A stretch of DNA of 64,000 nucleotides from Lichenicola sp964236105. GTDB lineage: Bacteria > Pseudomonadota > Alphaproteobacteria > Acetobacterales > Acetobacteraceae. The stretch lies in assembly GCA_964236105.1 (NCBI GenBank), contig CAXSBC010000006.1, positions 62,001 to 126,000 on the forward strand, read 5' to 3'. The notes below the pieces were generated by a model. That model was given only the letters and a program-made list of their open reading frames with translations. It was not told where the DNA came from and did not search any database. Both the position numbers and the translations under genes were made by a program. Positions 33,675 through 46,682 of the stretch are shown piece after piece. Position 1 is the first letter of the stretch. Every line of letters begins with the position of its first letter.

Positions 33675-34271
33675 CTAGACCCGCAGACGGTCGGGGATCG
33701 GCAGGCCGAGCCAGTCCGGGATGTCCCACAGCTCGCGCACGGTCCGGACCGGCCGGAAACCGGCACCCAGATAGGTCGGCAGCGCGCGCGGATGGTCGGC
33801 GGTGCAGGTGTTGACCCGCACCGCGCCGCTCGGGCTGGAGGCGCGCGCCAGGGCGGTCGCGCGCGCGAGCAGCGCCCGACCGGTCCCGGAGCCGATGGCC
33901 TGCGGCATCAGGCCGAAATAGCCGATATTGACGTCGCGGCGGTCGCGGCCGTCGAGCTCGAAGAACCCGGCAGGCTCGCCGCCGCGATACAGCACGTGCA
34001 GGCCGATCGCGGGATCTGCGAGCAGGGCGGCGATGTCGCGGTCCGGTGCGATGCGGCGCAGCCACCAGCAGTAGCCGTGGCCCACCGTGCCGTAGAGGTA
34101 GCGGTAGAAGGCAACGCTCGGGGCCGCTACCCGCACCAGCGTGTCGCCTGCGGGCAGCGCCGGCGCCGGGCCGGCGGGCACCGACGGCTCCAGGCGCAGG
34201 AAGGTCACATCGACCGCGATCCGCGTGGTGTCCCTGTCCCCGACCGGCGGCTGCGAAAGGGGCATGGTCAT
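33675..34271 (-). CDS. GNAT family N-acetyltransferase
   Basis: The 198-residue product has GYFGLMPQAIGSGTGRALLARA near residue 117, the Q/RxxGxG/A acetyl-CoA loop of GNAT enzymes, and a C-terminal TADHPRALPTYLGAGFRPVR, where the tyrosine would be the general acid. The YLYGTVGHGYCWW stretch near residue 58 is conserved in one small-molecule or peptide acetylating subgroup. Substrate unknown. It follows rpoD after a 138-base gap with a likely terminator, so it probably has its own promoter. Confidence 0.82.
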   Translation of the reverse strand: MTMPLSQPPVGDRDTTRIAVDVTFLRLEPSVPAGPAPALPAGDTLVRVAAPSVAFYRYLYGTVGHGYCWWLRRIAPDRDIAALLADPAIGLHVLYRGGEPAGFFELDGRDRRDVNIGYFGLMPQAIGSGTGRALLARATALARASSPSGAVRVNTCTADHPRALPTYLGAGFRPVRTVRELWDIPDWLGLPIPDRLRV

Positions 34272-34379
34272 CGAAGGGGCTCCTCCTGCACGGCGGCGCC
34301 GGAGCGGGATCCGGCCGCCATATCGTCCGTGGCCGCCCGTCGCGGGTCAAGACGGCGCACGGCTCGATACAGCGACATC

Positions 34380-34403
34380 GGCGCCGGCGGCGAGGCCGGC
34401 GCC
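34380..34403 (-). terminator. Probable rpoD terminator
   Basis: Perfect 9-bp stem GGCGCCGGC / GCCGGCGCC with a 6-base loop, 6 bases past the rpoD stop on the minus strand. No T run follows, as is common in this GC-rich DNA. Confidence 0.5.
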
Positions 34404-34409
34404 GGACGG

Positions 34410-36362
<1,953 letters not shown>

Positions 36363-36437
36363 GCTCAACTCAACTCCAACCGGATCCGTCACCGACCTGG
36401 CGCGGGGCACCATAGGCGATGTCCGGCACCAAGTGTT

Positions 36438-38360
36438 TCATTCGTCATCGGCCTGCTCGCCGCAGCGCAGCCGGTCCCGAGCCTGCACCAGCACGGTCAG
36501 CCGGTGCCATGACCGCTCGTCTCCACCGGTCGTGGCAACTCTTGCCGCCTCGACCTCTTCCTCCAGTCGCGGCAGGTTCAGGAAGCCGAAATAGTGCCAC
36601 CACGCTTTCTCCGCCGCTGCGGGCATTGCTTCTGCGGATGCGTCCGCAGACATCGGAAGGGGCGTAGAAGCGGACAGCATCTCCATCTGGGCAGACAGTC
36701 CGGCCAAGTGCAGGTGGGCCATGAGTGCTGCCGAGTCAAGTAGAGGTGAGGCCGGTTCGTCCGCCGCCGCCGTCCCCGCGGCCGGGTGGCCGAACGCGTC
36801 GGTCGAGCCGCAGGGCGTGCCGGCCCAGTCCAGCATGGCGGCCCTGATCCGGGCGAGCTCCGTCGGCAACTCCAGCCGGCAGAAGGCCTGCTCCACGTCG
36901 TGCAGAAGCTCAGGATGGTGCAGCAGGATCGCCACCAGCGTGCGCTGCCGCTCCGCCCGGGCCAGGTCCCGGGTCGGGGGCGACCGGTCCGGCAGCCGCG
37001 ACATCGGCCGCTCCGCGCGGCCGTTGCCGCGGCCGTCGCTGCGGCCGTCGCTGCGACCTGGCGGCCGCCTGCGGGAGAACGCCTCGAAGAACTGCGTGGT
37101 GAGGGTGCTGCGGAACTCCCGGGCCAGGCGCTCGTGCCCGATCGTCGCGGCGGCTGCAGTCAGCTTCGCATGCAGCGCCGCCCGCTGCTGCGGACCCGGG
37201 TCCTTGACGCCCTCGCTCAGCAGCTCGAACAGCACCGTCTCCAGCGGCGCCGCACCCGCCAGCTGCGCCGCCATGACGGACGGACCGTGGCGGCGCACCA
37301 GGCTGTCCGGGTCCTCGCCCTCGGGAAGCCGCACGAAGCGCAGCGTGCGCTCCGGATCGAGCAGCGGCAGCGCGGTCTCGGCGGCCTTGATCGCGGCGCG
37401 CCGGCCTGCCGCGTCGCCGTCGAAGCACAGCACGGGGGCGGCGGCGACCCGCCACAGCGCCTCGAGCTGCTCGGCGGTGAGGGCCGTGCCGAGCGGCGCC
37501 ACCGCGCCTCCGAAGCCCGCCTGGTGCAGGGCGATCACGTCCATGTAGCCCTCGACCACCACCAGCTCGCGCGAGGCCGGCGCCACCCCCTCCGCTTGCC
37601 TGACCGTGCGCAGGGCCGAGGACGCGCGGTCGAGCCCGAACAGGGTGCGGCGCTTGACGAACAGCGGCGTCTCCGGCCCGTTCAGGTATTTCGGCTGGCC
37701 GTCGCCCAGGGTGCGGCCGCCGAAGCTCGCCAACCCGCCGCGACGGTCGCGGATCGGGAAGGTGACGCGGTTGAAGAACAGCTCGCCCTTCGGCCTGCCC
37801 TCCTCGTCCATCCGCATCAGCCCGGCCTCGGCGATCAGCTCGGCCGCGAACCCCTGCTCGCGCAGTTCCGCCATCAGGCTGCCGCGCCCGTCGCCGGACC
37901 AGCCGAGCCCGTGGTCGGCGATGGTCGCCTCGGTCAGGCCGCGGCCACGCAGATAGGCCAGCCCGTCCTTGCCTTCCGGCGCGTGCAGCCGGCGCACGTA
38001 GCTGCGCTGGGCCGCATCCAGCACGTCGACGAGCGTCCGCGCCCGCTCCGCACGGCCGCGATCGGCGGGCGCCTGCCTCGGCACCTCCAGCCCGGCCTCC
38101 CCGGCCAGGCTCTGCACCGCCTCCAGGAACGAGCGGCCCTCGGCCTGCATGACGAACGAGATCGCGTCGCCGTGCACGCCGCAGCCGAAGCAGTGGAAGT
38201 GGTCGTCATAGACATAGAAGGACGGCGTCTTCTCGCCGTGGAACGGGCAGCACGCCTTGAACTGCCGTCCCGACCGGACGAGCTTGGTCTTGCGCCCGAT
38301 CACGGCCGCGATCGGGGTGCGGGCGCGCAGCTCGTCGAGGAAGGCGGGGTCGAACGCCAT
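36438..38360 (-). CDS. dnaG: DNA primase
   Basis: Makes RNA primers for replication. The 640-residue product has the CHC2 zinc finger with Cys38, His41, Cys57 and Cys60 (CCPFHGEKTPSF and CFGCG), the catalytic core with a TOPRIM domain showing VVVEGYMDVIALHQAGF near residue 268 and FDGDAAGRRA near residue 314, and a C-terminal helicase-binding domain. A linker at about 433-455 has three copies of an RSDGR-like repeat. Between yqeY and rpoD, as in the conserved macromolecular-synthesis operon. Confidence 0.96.
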   Translation of the reverse strand: MAFDPAFLDELRARTPIAAVIGRKTKLVRSGRQFKACCPFHGEKTPSFYVYDDHFHCFGCGVHGDAISFVMQAEGRSFLEAVQSLAGEAGLEVPRQAPADRGRAERARTLVDVLDAAQRSYVRRLHAPEGKDGLAYLRGRGLTEATIADHGLGWSGDGRGSLMAELREQGFAAELIAEAGLMRMDEEGRPKGELFFNRVTFPIRDRRGGLASFGGRTLGDGQPKYLNGPETPLFVKRRTLFGLDRASSALRTVRQAEGVAPASRELVVVEGYMDVIALHQAGFGGAVAPLGTALTAEQLEALWRVAAAPVLCFDGDAAGRRAAIKAAETALPLLDPERTLRFVRLPEGEDPDSLVRRHGPSVMAAQLAGAAPLETVLFELLSEGVKDPGPQQRAALHAKLTAAAATIGHERLAREFRSTLTTQFFEAFSRRRPPGRSDGRSDGRGNGRAERPMSRLPDRSPPTRDLARAERQRTLVAILLHHPELLHDVEQAFCRLELPTELARIRAAMLDWAGTPCGSTDAFGHPAAGTAAADEPASPLLDSAALMAHLHLAGLSAQMEMLSASTPLPMSADASAEAMPAAAEKAWWHYFGFLNLPRLEEEVEAARVATTGGDERSWHRLTVLVQARDRLRCGEQADDE

Positions 38361-38367
38361 CAGCCGG

Positions 38368-38823
38368 TCAGGACAGCCTGGCCTTCACCAGCGCGTTCGC
38401 CCGTCCGAGATCAAGGGCCGCGCCGTGCCTGGCCTTCAGCGCCGCCATCACCCGGCCCATGTCCTTCATCGAGGCGGCTCCGGTCTCGGCCACCGCGTCC
38501 GCTACCGCCAGCACCAGCGCGGCCTCGTCCATGGGTGCCGGCAGGAACTCCTCGATCACCACGATCTCGGCATCCTCCTTGGCGGCGAGCTCCCCGCGTC
38601 CGCCCTGCAGATACAGCGCCGCCGATTCGGTGCGCGACTTCACCATGTTGCGCAGCATCGCGGTGATCTCGTCATCGGGGATCTCCGCGACGCCCTTCGG
38701 CCGGGCGGCGATGTCGAGCTCCTTGAGCCGGGCCAGCACCATGCGCAGCGTGGAGACGCGAGGCGCGTCATGGGCCTTCATCGCCATCTTGAGGCCGTCG
38801 GTGAACCGCGCGCGCAGCGACAT
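38368..38823 (-). CDS. GatB/YqeY domain protein
   Basis: The 151-residue product is a YqeY family member, related to the tail domain of the GatB amidotransferase subunit, with STLRMVLARLKELDIAAR near residue 24 and a C-terminal DMGRVMAALKARHGA. Its function is not firmly known; it may bind tRNA or aminoacyl-tRNA. ATG 38823 is preceded by GGAGTTGAG, the same spacing and sequence as at rpoD. First gene of yqeY-dnaG-rpoD and divergent from carA. Confidence 0.9.
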   Translation of the reverse strand: MSLRARFTDGLKMAMKAHDAPRVSTLRMVLARLKELDIAARPKGVAEIPDDEITAMLRNMVKSRTESAALYLQGGRGELAAKEDAEIVVIEEFLPAPMDEAALVLAVADAVAETGAASMKDMGRVMAALKARHGAALDLGRANALVKARLS

Positions 38824-38851
38824 GATCTCAACTCCATCCATCCGGGCAACG

Positions 38852-38930
38852 CATGGGAGAAATGTTACCCATGGTCCATCCCTCTCTGGGAATTTTCTTC
38901 CCACCGAGGCGGTGGCTGGTTAAAGCCTCG
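38852..38930. promoter_or_regulatory. Three inverted repeats in the yqeY-carA divergent region
   Basis: Within 132 bases between the divergent starts are CATGGG-10-CCCATG (38852-38873), GGGAA-5-TTCCC (38888-38902) and CGAGGC-14-GCCTCG (38905-38930). The region must hold both promoters, but I cannot place -35/-10 pairs with confidence. The dyads could be operators for the HTH domain read with CarA or for another regulator, or the third could act as a leader hairpin 25 bases before the HTH-carA start. Confidence 0.4.
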
Positions 38931-38955
38931 CCGCGGGGCAGGAGCTGGTTATGTC

Positions 38956-39153
38956 ATGGCGTTGACCGTCGAGGCGATCATTGAACGGCTGGGCGGACCG
39001 GAACAGGCGGCCCGGCTGACCGGCGTCGGCACCGAGGCGATCCGCAAATGGCGCCAGGCCCGCGCGGTGCCGCCGAAGCACTGGACCGCGATCCTGCAGG
39101 CGACCGGCCTCGGCGTGTCTGACCTGTCCTCGCCTTCCGTCACGGAGCCCGCC
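38956..39153 (+). other. Helix-turn-helix domain encoded in frame ahead of CarA
   Basis: Residues 6-57 of the long frame read AIIERLGGPEQAARLTGVG and then EAIRKWRQARAVPPKHW, followed by AILQATGLGVSDL. This is the Cro/YdaS-like layout: helix 2 (PEQAARLTG), turn, recognition helix (EAIRKWRQ) and a basic wing-like segment. A short linker (SSPSVTEP) leads straight into the CarA start. Frame and codon use match coding DNA. A four-codon frame (ATG at 38951, ending TGA 38965) overlaps its start and lies at better spacing from AGGAG, which could dampen translation. Confidence 0.7.
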
Positions 39154-40347
39154 ATGACCGTCCCTTCGGGTAGTCCCGACGCGGCGCCCGAGGGCGCCAC
39201 CGCGGTGCTGGTGCTGGCGGACGGGTCGGTGCTGTGGGGGCGCGGCTTCGGGGCGCAGACGCAAGGGGGGCGCGCGGTCGGCGAGATCTGCTTCTGCACC
39301 GGCCTGACCGGCTACCAGGAGACACTGACCGACCCGTCCTTCGCCGGCCAGATCATCACCTTCACCTTTCCCCATATCGGCAATGTCGGCGCCACACCCG
39401 AGGACGAGGAAGCCACCAACGTCGCCGCCCGCGGCCTGGTGGTGAAGCAGGACCTGACCGAGCCGTCGAACTGGCGCGCGGCGCAGAGCCTCGACGCCTG
39501 GCTGAAGGCCCGCGCGATCCCGGGCATCTGCGGCATCGACACGCGCGCCCTCACCCGGCGCATCCGCGACAACGGGCCGCAGACCGCGATCCTGTGCCAT
39601 CCGGCGGACGGGGTCTTCGATGTCCAGGCGCTGCTGCAGGCGGCCAGGGCCTGGCCCGGTCTCGACGGCATGGATCTGGCGCGCGAGGTGTCCTGCACCC
39701 AGAGCTACGGCTGGTCGGAAGGCACCTGGAGCGACCGCGCGCCCGTGCGGCGTGCGGCGGCGGATGCGCGGCATGTCGTCGCGGTGGATTACGGCGCCAA
39801 GCGCAACATCCTGCGCTGCCTGGTGCAGGCGGGCTGCCGGGTGACGGTGGTGCCGGCGAGCGCCACGGCGGACGAGATCCTGGCCCACGCGCCGGACGGG
39901 GTGTTCCTGTCGAACGGGCCGGGCGATCCGGCGGCGACGGCGGTCTATGCGGTGCCGGCGATCCGCGGCGTGCTGGATGCCGGCAAGCCGGTGTTCGGCA
40001 TCTGCCTCGGGCACCAGCTGCTGGCGCTGGCGCTGGGGGCGAAGACCTACAAGCTCGACCAGGGGCATCGCGGCGCCAACCAGCCGGTGAAGGACCTGGC
40101 GACGGGCCGGGTGGAGATCACCAGCCAGAATCACGGCTTCGCGGTCGATGACGCGAGCCTGCCGGACGGGGTGCGCATCACCCATGTCAGCCTGTTCGAC
40201 GGCTCCAACGAGGGCATCGCCAGCGACCGCTACGCGGCCTTCTCGGTGCAGTACCATCCCGAGGCGAGCCCGGGCCCGTCCGACAGCGTCCACCTGTTCG
40301 AGCGCTTCGTCGGGCTGATGGGTGCAGCACAGGTTGAAAGAGTTTAG
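38956..40347 (+). CDS. carA: Carbamoyl-phosphate synthase small subunit, in frame with an N-terminal HTH domain
   Basis: CarA hydrolyses glutamine and passes ammonia to CarB for carbamoyl phosphate. The canonical protein starts at M67 (39154; GGAG 6 bases before it) and runs 397 residues, with the N-terminal domain starting AVLVLADGSVLWGRGFG and the class I amidotransferase domain with GICLGHQLLALALG (Cys nucleophile) and SVQYHPEASPGPSDS. The same frame is open without a stop from ATG 38956, adding 66 residues that form a helix-turn-helix domain (AGGAG 11 bases before). Both starts are possible, giving 463- and 397-residue products. Stop at 40345-40347. Confidence 0.93.
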   Translation: MALTVEAIIERLGGPEQAARLTGVGTEAIRKWRQARAVPPKHWTAILQATGLGVSDLSSPSVTEPAMTVPSGSPDAAPEGATAVLVLADGSVLWGRGFGAQTQGGRAVGEICFCTGLTGYQETLTDPSFAGQIITFTFPHIGNVGATPEDEEATNVAARGLVVKQDLTEPSNWRAAQSLDAWLKARAIPGICGIDTRALTRRIRDNGPQTAILCHPADGVFDVQALLQAARAWPGLDGMDLAREVSCTQSYGWSEGTWSDRAPVRRAAADARHVVAVDYGAKRNILRCLVQAGCRVTVVPASATADEILAHAPDGVFLSNGPGDPAATAVYAVPAIRGVLDAGKPVFGICLGHQLLALALGAKTYKLDQGHRGANQPVKDLATGRVEITSQNHGFAVDDASLPDGVRITHVSLFDGSNEGIASDRYAAFSVQYHPEASPGPSDSVHLFERFVGLMGAAQVERV

Positions 40348-40384
40348 ACCATTATAGGATATTCTCTCTATACCTTGGTAAGGT
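40334..40384 (+). promoter_or_regulatory. Candidate promoter and ribosome-site hairpin for the ATPase gene
   Basis: TTGAAA (40334-40339) is 17 bases from GGATAT (40357-40362), inside the AT-rich carA end and gap. Then ACCTT-GGT-AAGGT (40372-40384) forms a small hairpin whose AAGG is the only ribosome site, 7 bases before the ATG at 40391. This low-GC patch stands out from its surroundings. Confidence 0.35.
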
Positions 40385-40390
40385 TGGTCA

Positions 40391-41584
40391 ATGGATCCGG
40401 TCCGCAATCCGTTCGTTCCCGGCGCCGGCGCCTCGCCGCCCGAGCTCGCCGGACGGCGCCTGCTGCTCGAACAGGTGGAGGTAGTGTTCCAGCGTGCGCT
40501 GCGCGGGCGGGTGGCAAAGAGCTTTATCGCCGTCGGGCTGCGCGGCGTCGGCAAGACGGTCGTGCTGAACCGGGCGGCGCAGCTGGCCCGGGATGCAGGG
40601 TTCAAGGTCTGCCTGATCGAGGCGCACGAGAAGAAGGCGCTGCCATTGCTGCTGGTGCCGCATCTGCGTCGCATGCTGCTCGAACTCGACCGGCTCGGGG
40701 CGCTGAGCGAGCAGGTAAAGCGGTCGCTGCGCGTGCTGAAAAGCTTCGTCTCGGGCCTCAAGATCCGCTACGGCGACGCCGGGCTCGAACTCGATGTCGA
40801 GGCCGAGCATGGTGCGGCCGACAGCGGCGACCTAGAGGCCGATCTGCCCGAGCTGATGGCCTCGCTCGGACGGGCCGCCGCGTCGCGCCAGCTCGGGGTG
40901 GCCATCATCCTCGACGAGATCCAGTATCTCGACGAGCGCGACATGAGCGCGCTGATCATGAGCATGCACCGCGTGATGCAGGACAGTCTGCCGGTGGTGC
41001 TGGTCGCGGCCGAGCTGCCGCAGGTGGTGGGCCTGAGCGGCCGATCGAAGTCCTATGCCGAACGGCTGTTCGATTTCCCGCCGATCGGCGCGCTGGCGCC
41101 CGACGATGCCAGGCTGGCGCTGGCTGGACCGGTGCATGTCGAAGGCGCGTCGTTCTCGGAGGCAGCACTTGATCGCATCGTCGAGACGACGCGCGGCTAT
41201 CCTTATTTCCTGCAGGAATGGGGCTATCACAGCTGGAACGTCTCGAACGGGCCCGAGATCGGTCTGGACGATGTCGAGGAGGCCAACGGCCGCGCCATCC
41301 GGGCGCTCGATAGCGGCTTCTTCCGGGTCCGCTACGACAGGCTCACGCCGCGCGAGAAGGCCTATTGCCACGCCATGGCCGGGCTCGGTTCGGGCGCGCA
41401 CCGCTCCGGCGACGTTGCCGACGCAATGGGAGCCCGCGTGCAGTCGGTGGCGCCGCTGCGCGACGGACTGATCCGCAAGGGAATGATCTACAGCCCGGCG
41501 CACGGCGATACCGACTTCACGGTACCGCTGTTCGACCAGTTCCTGCATCGCCTCGTCCCGGCCGCGGCCGGGCCTCGCAGCTGA
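40391..41584 (+). CDS. AAA-type ATP-binding protein with C-terminal winged helix
   Basis: The 397-residue product has Walker A GLRGVGKT at residues 49-56, Walker B AIILDEIQYL with Asp175 and Glu176, and ELPQVVGLSGRSKSYAERLF as a sensor region. The C-terminal part after LTPREKAYCHAMAGLG is a predicted winged helix (HRSGDVADAMGARVQSVAPLRDGLIRKGMIY, split for reading) and ends in FTVPLFDQFL. This is the Orc1/Cdc6-like or STAND-like architecture of solitary bacterial ATPases of unknown role. It separates carA and carB, which normally adjoin, and lies 43 bases after carA and 11 bases before carB. Confidence 0.85.
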   Translation: MDPVRNPFVPGAGASPPELAGRRLLLEQVEVVFQRALRGRVAKSFIAVGLRGVGKTVVLNRAAQLARDAGFKVCLIEAHEKKALPLLLVPHLRRMLLELDRLGALSEQVKRSLRVLKSFVSGLKIRYGDAGLELDVEAEHGAADSGDLEADLPELMASLGRAAASRQLGVAIILDEIQYLDERDMSALIMSMHRVMQDSLPVVLVAAELPQVVGLSGRSKSYAERLFDFPPIGALAPDDARLALAGPVHVEGASFSEAALDRIVETTRGYPYFLQEWGYHSWNVSNGPEIGLDDVEEANGRAIRALDSGFFRVRYDRLTPREKAYCHAMAGLGSGAHRSGDVADAMGARVQSVAPLRDGLIRKGMIYSPAHGDTDFTVPLFDQFLHRLVPAAAGPRS

Positions 41585-41595
41585 AAGCCCGACCC

Positions 41596-44853
<3,258 letters not shown>

Positions 44854-44865
44854 GCGGCATCGCGG

Positions 44866-44902
44866 CGAAACGCGTCTGGGCAGTTTTGCCAGGCCCGTTT
44901 CG
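44866..44902 (+). promoter_or_regulatory. Long interrupted stem-loop between carB and greA
   Basis: CGAAACG (44866-44872) pairs with CGTTTCG (44896-44902), enclosing CTGGgCA-GTTT-TGCCAG (44876-44892, one bulged G). It starts 13 bases after the carB stop. No T run follows, so it may be an RNA processing or attenuation element or a weak terminator ahead of greA. Confidence 0.4.
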
Positions 44903-44947
44903 ACGACGCCTTTCCATGACCTGATCACCAGTTTGGGGACGCCTTCG

Positions 44948-45421
44948 TTGCAGAAATTTCCGATGACTGGCCGTGGCCTGCAGCGGCTCGAGGAAGAACT
45001 CCGCAAGCTCAAGAGCGAGGAGCGTCCCGCCGTCATCCGGGCGATCGCCGAGGCGCGCAGCCACGGCGACCTGTCGGAGAACGCCGAATACGACGCCGCC
45101 CGCGACCGGCAGTCCTTCATCGAGGGACGCATCGCCGAGCTCGAGGAGATCGTTTCCATGGTGGAGGTGATCGAGCCGCATACCCTGTCCGGCGACCACG
45201 TGAAGTTCGGCGCGCAGGTGAAGCTCGTCGACGAGGAGACCGACCGCGAGGTGACCTACCAGATCGTCGGGGTCTATGAGGCCGACATCAAGTCCGGTCT
45301 GCTGTCGGTGTCGGCGCCGCTGGCCAAGTCGCTGATCGGCAAGAAGAAGGGCGACACCGTTTCGGTGCCGGCACCGGGCGGCGACCGCAGCTACGAGATC
45401 CTCAACATCAGCTACGGCTGA
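44948..45421 (+). CDS. greA: Transcription elongation factor GreA
   Basis: Rescues backtracked RNA polymerase by stimulating transcript cleavage. The 157-residue product has the N-terminal coiled coil with RPAVIRAIAEARSHGDLSENAEYDAAR, including the acidic tip residues, then FIEGRIAELE and the FKBP-like C-terminal domain ending YEILNISYG. I chose the TTG at 44948 because it gives MQKFPMT, the conserved GreA start; the ATG in that motif (44963) is the other option. The frame is open further upstream but without family pattern. Confidence 0.95.
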   Translation: MQKFPMTGRGLQRLEEELRKLKSEERPAVIRAIAEARSHGDLSENAEYDAARDRQSFIEGRIAELEEIVSMVEVIEPHTLSGDHVKFGAQVKLVDEETDREVTYQIVGVYEADIKSGLLSVSAPLAKSLIGKKKGDTVSVPAPGGDRSYEILNISYG

Positions 45422-45443
45422 AGTCGCGGCGCGGACGGCGGCG

Positions 45444-46640
45444 ATGATCGGGCTCGACGACGTCCGCGCGGCCCAGGCGCGGATCGCCGGGCGCGTCATC
45501 CGCACGCCGACGGTCTTCAGCCACGCGCTGTCGAAGGCCGCCGGCGCCGAGATTACCCTCAAGCTCGACAACCTGCAGGCGGTGGGCTCCTTCAAGGAAC
45601 GGGGGGCCGCCAACAAGCTGGCGCTGCTGAACGAGGCGGAGCGGGCGCGCGGCGTGATCACCGTGTCGGCCGGCAACCATGCCCAGGGCGTGGCACGCCA
45701 TGCCAGCCTGCTCGGCATCGACGCCGTCATCGTCATGCCGCGCTTCACGCCGGCCGGCAAGGTGACGCGCACCGCCGCCTGGGGGGCCCGCGTGGTGCTG
45801 CACGGGCTGAGCTTCGCCGAGGCGACCGCCCACGCCAACGCGCTGTGCGAGAGCGAAGGCCGGGTGTTCGTGCATCCCTACGACGATCCGGCGGTGATGG
45901 CAGGCCAGGGCACGCTGATGCTGGAGCTGCTGGAGGATGCGGGACCGCTCGACGCGCTGGTGATCCCGATCGGCGGCGGCGGCCTGATCGCGGGCAGCGC
46001 GGCCGCGGCGGTGGAGATGCGGCCGGGGATCGAGATCATCGGCGTGCAGGTGGAGAACTACGCGTCGCTGTCGGCCTTCCCGGGCGAGGAGATCATGCCG
46101 TCCGGCGGCGCCACCATCGCCGAGGGCATCGCCGTGCTGCAGATCGGCCGGCAGCCGCTGGCGCTGGTGCGCCGTCACGTCGACCGCATCGTCACGGTCT
46201 CGGAACGGGCCGTCGAGGACGCGATCACGCTGATGACGGAGGGCGCCAAGCAGGTCGCTGAGGGGGCCGGTGCGGCTGCGCTGGCGGCGATCCTGTCCAA
46301 CCCGGCGCTGTTCGCCGGACGCCGCGTGGCCATGCCGGTCTGCGGCGGCAACATCGACAGCCGCATCCTGGCCAACACGCTGCTGCGCTCGCTGCTGCGC
46401 GACGGACGGCTGCTGCGGCTGATGATGGAGATCCCCGACCGGCCGGGCGTGCTGGCCGACATCGCCACGATCATCGGCGAGCGTGGCGGCAACATCATCG
46501 AGGTGGTGCATCAGCGGCTGTTCGCGGCGCCGAGCGTGCAGGCGGCCGAGCTCGAGGTGATGCTCGAGGCGCGCGATCCCGCGCATGCCGAGGAGATCGC
46601 GCAAGCGCTCCGCGAACGCTACGTCGTGCGCCGGGCCTGA
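45444..46640 (+). CDS. Threonine ammonia-lyase, ACT-domain type
   Basis: PLP-dependent deamination of threonine (or serine) to 2-oxobutyrate. The 398-residue product has the PLP lysine Lys51 in GSFKERGAANKL, SAGNHAQGVA near residue 73, the glycine loop IPIGGGGLIAGSA near residue 174 and a C-terminal ACT domain from about 325 (LRLMMEIPDRPGVLADIATIIGE). The single short ACT domain resembles the catabolic/feedback-insensitive short form; biosynthetic IlvA usually has a longer regulatory region. It converges on upp with a 42-base gap. Confidence 0.9.
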   Translation: MIGLDDVRAAQARIAGRVIRTPTVFSHALSKAAGAEITLKLDNLQAVGSFKERGAANKLALLNEAERARGVITVSAGNHAQGVARHASLLGIDAVIVMPRFTPAGKVTRTAAWGARVVLHGLSFAEATAHANALCESEGRVFVHPYDDPAVMAGQGTLMLELLEDAGPLDALVIPIGGGGLIAGSAAAAVEMRPGIEIIGVQVENYASLSAFPGEEIMPSGGATIAEGIAVLQIGRQPLALVRRHVDRIVTVSERAVEDAITLMTEGAKQVAEGAGAAALAAILSNPALFAGRRVAMPVCGGNIDSRILANTLLRSLLRDGRLLRLMMEIPDRPGVLADIATIIGERGGNIIEVVHQRLFAAPSVQAAELEVMLEARDPAHAEEIAQALRERYVVRRA

Positions 46641-46682
46641 CAGCGCCTGCCCGGCTGACCTGCCGACCCGCTTGGCTGGCGT

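Noticed and set aside
34272..34409. Small RNA after rpoD
   Set aside because: One terminator-like hairpin explains the structure; no promoter or second stem was found.
38257..38955. Longer upstream extension of the HTH-carA frame
   Set aside because: It is antisense to yqeY and has no ribosome site; the HTH pattern begins at 38956.
41365..41595. Fusion of the ATPase and carB frames
   Set aside because: The carB frame is open upstream by chance across the ATPase tail, but that part is Arg-rich; the carB start at 41596 is canonical.
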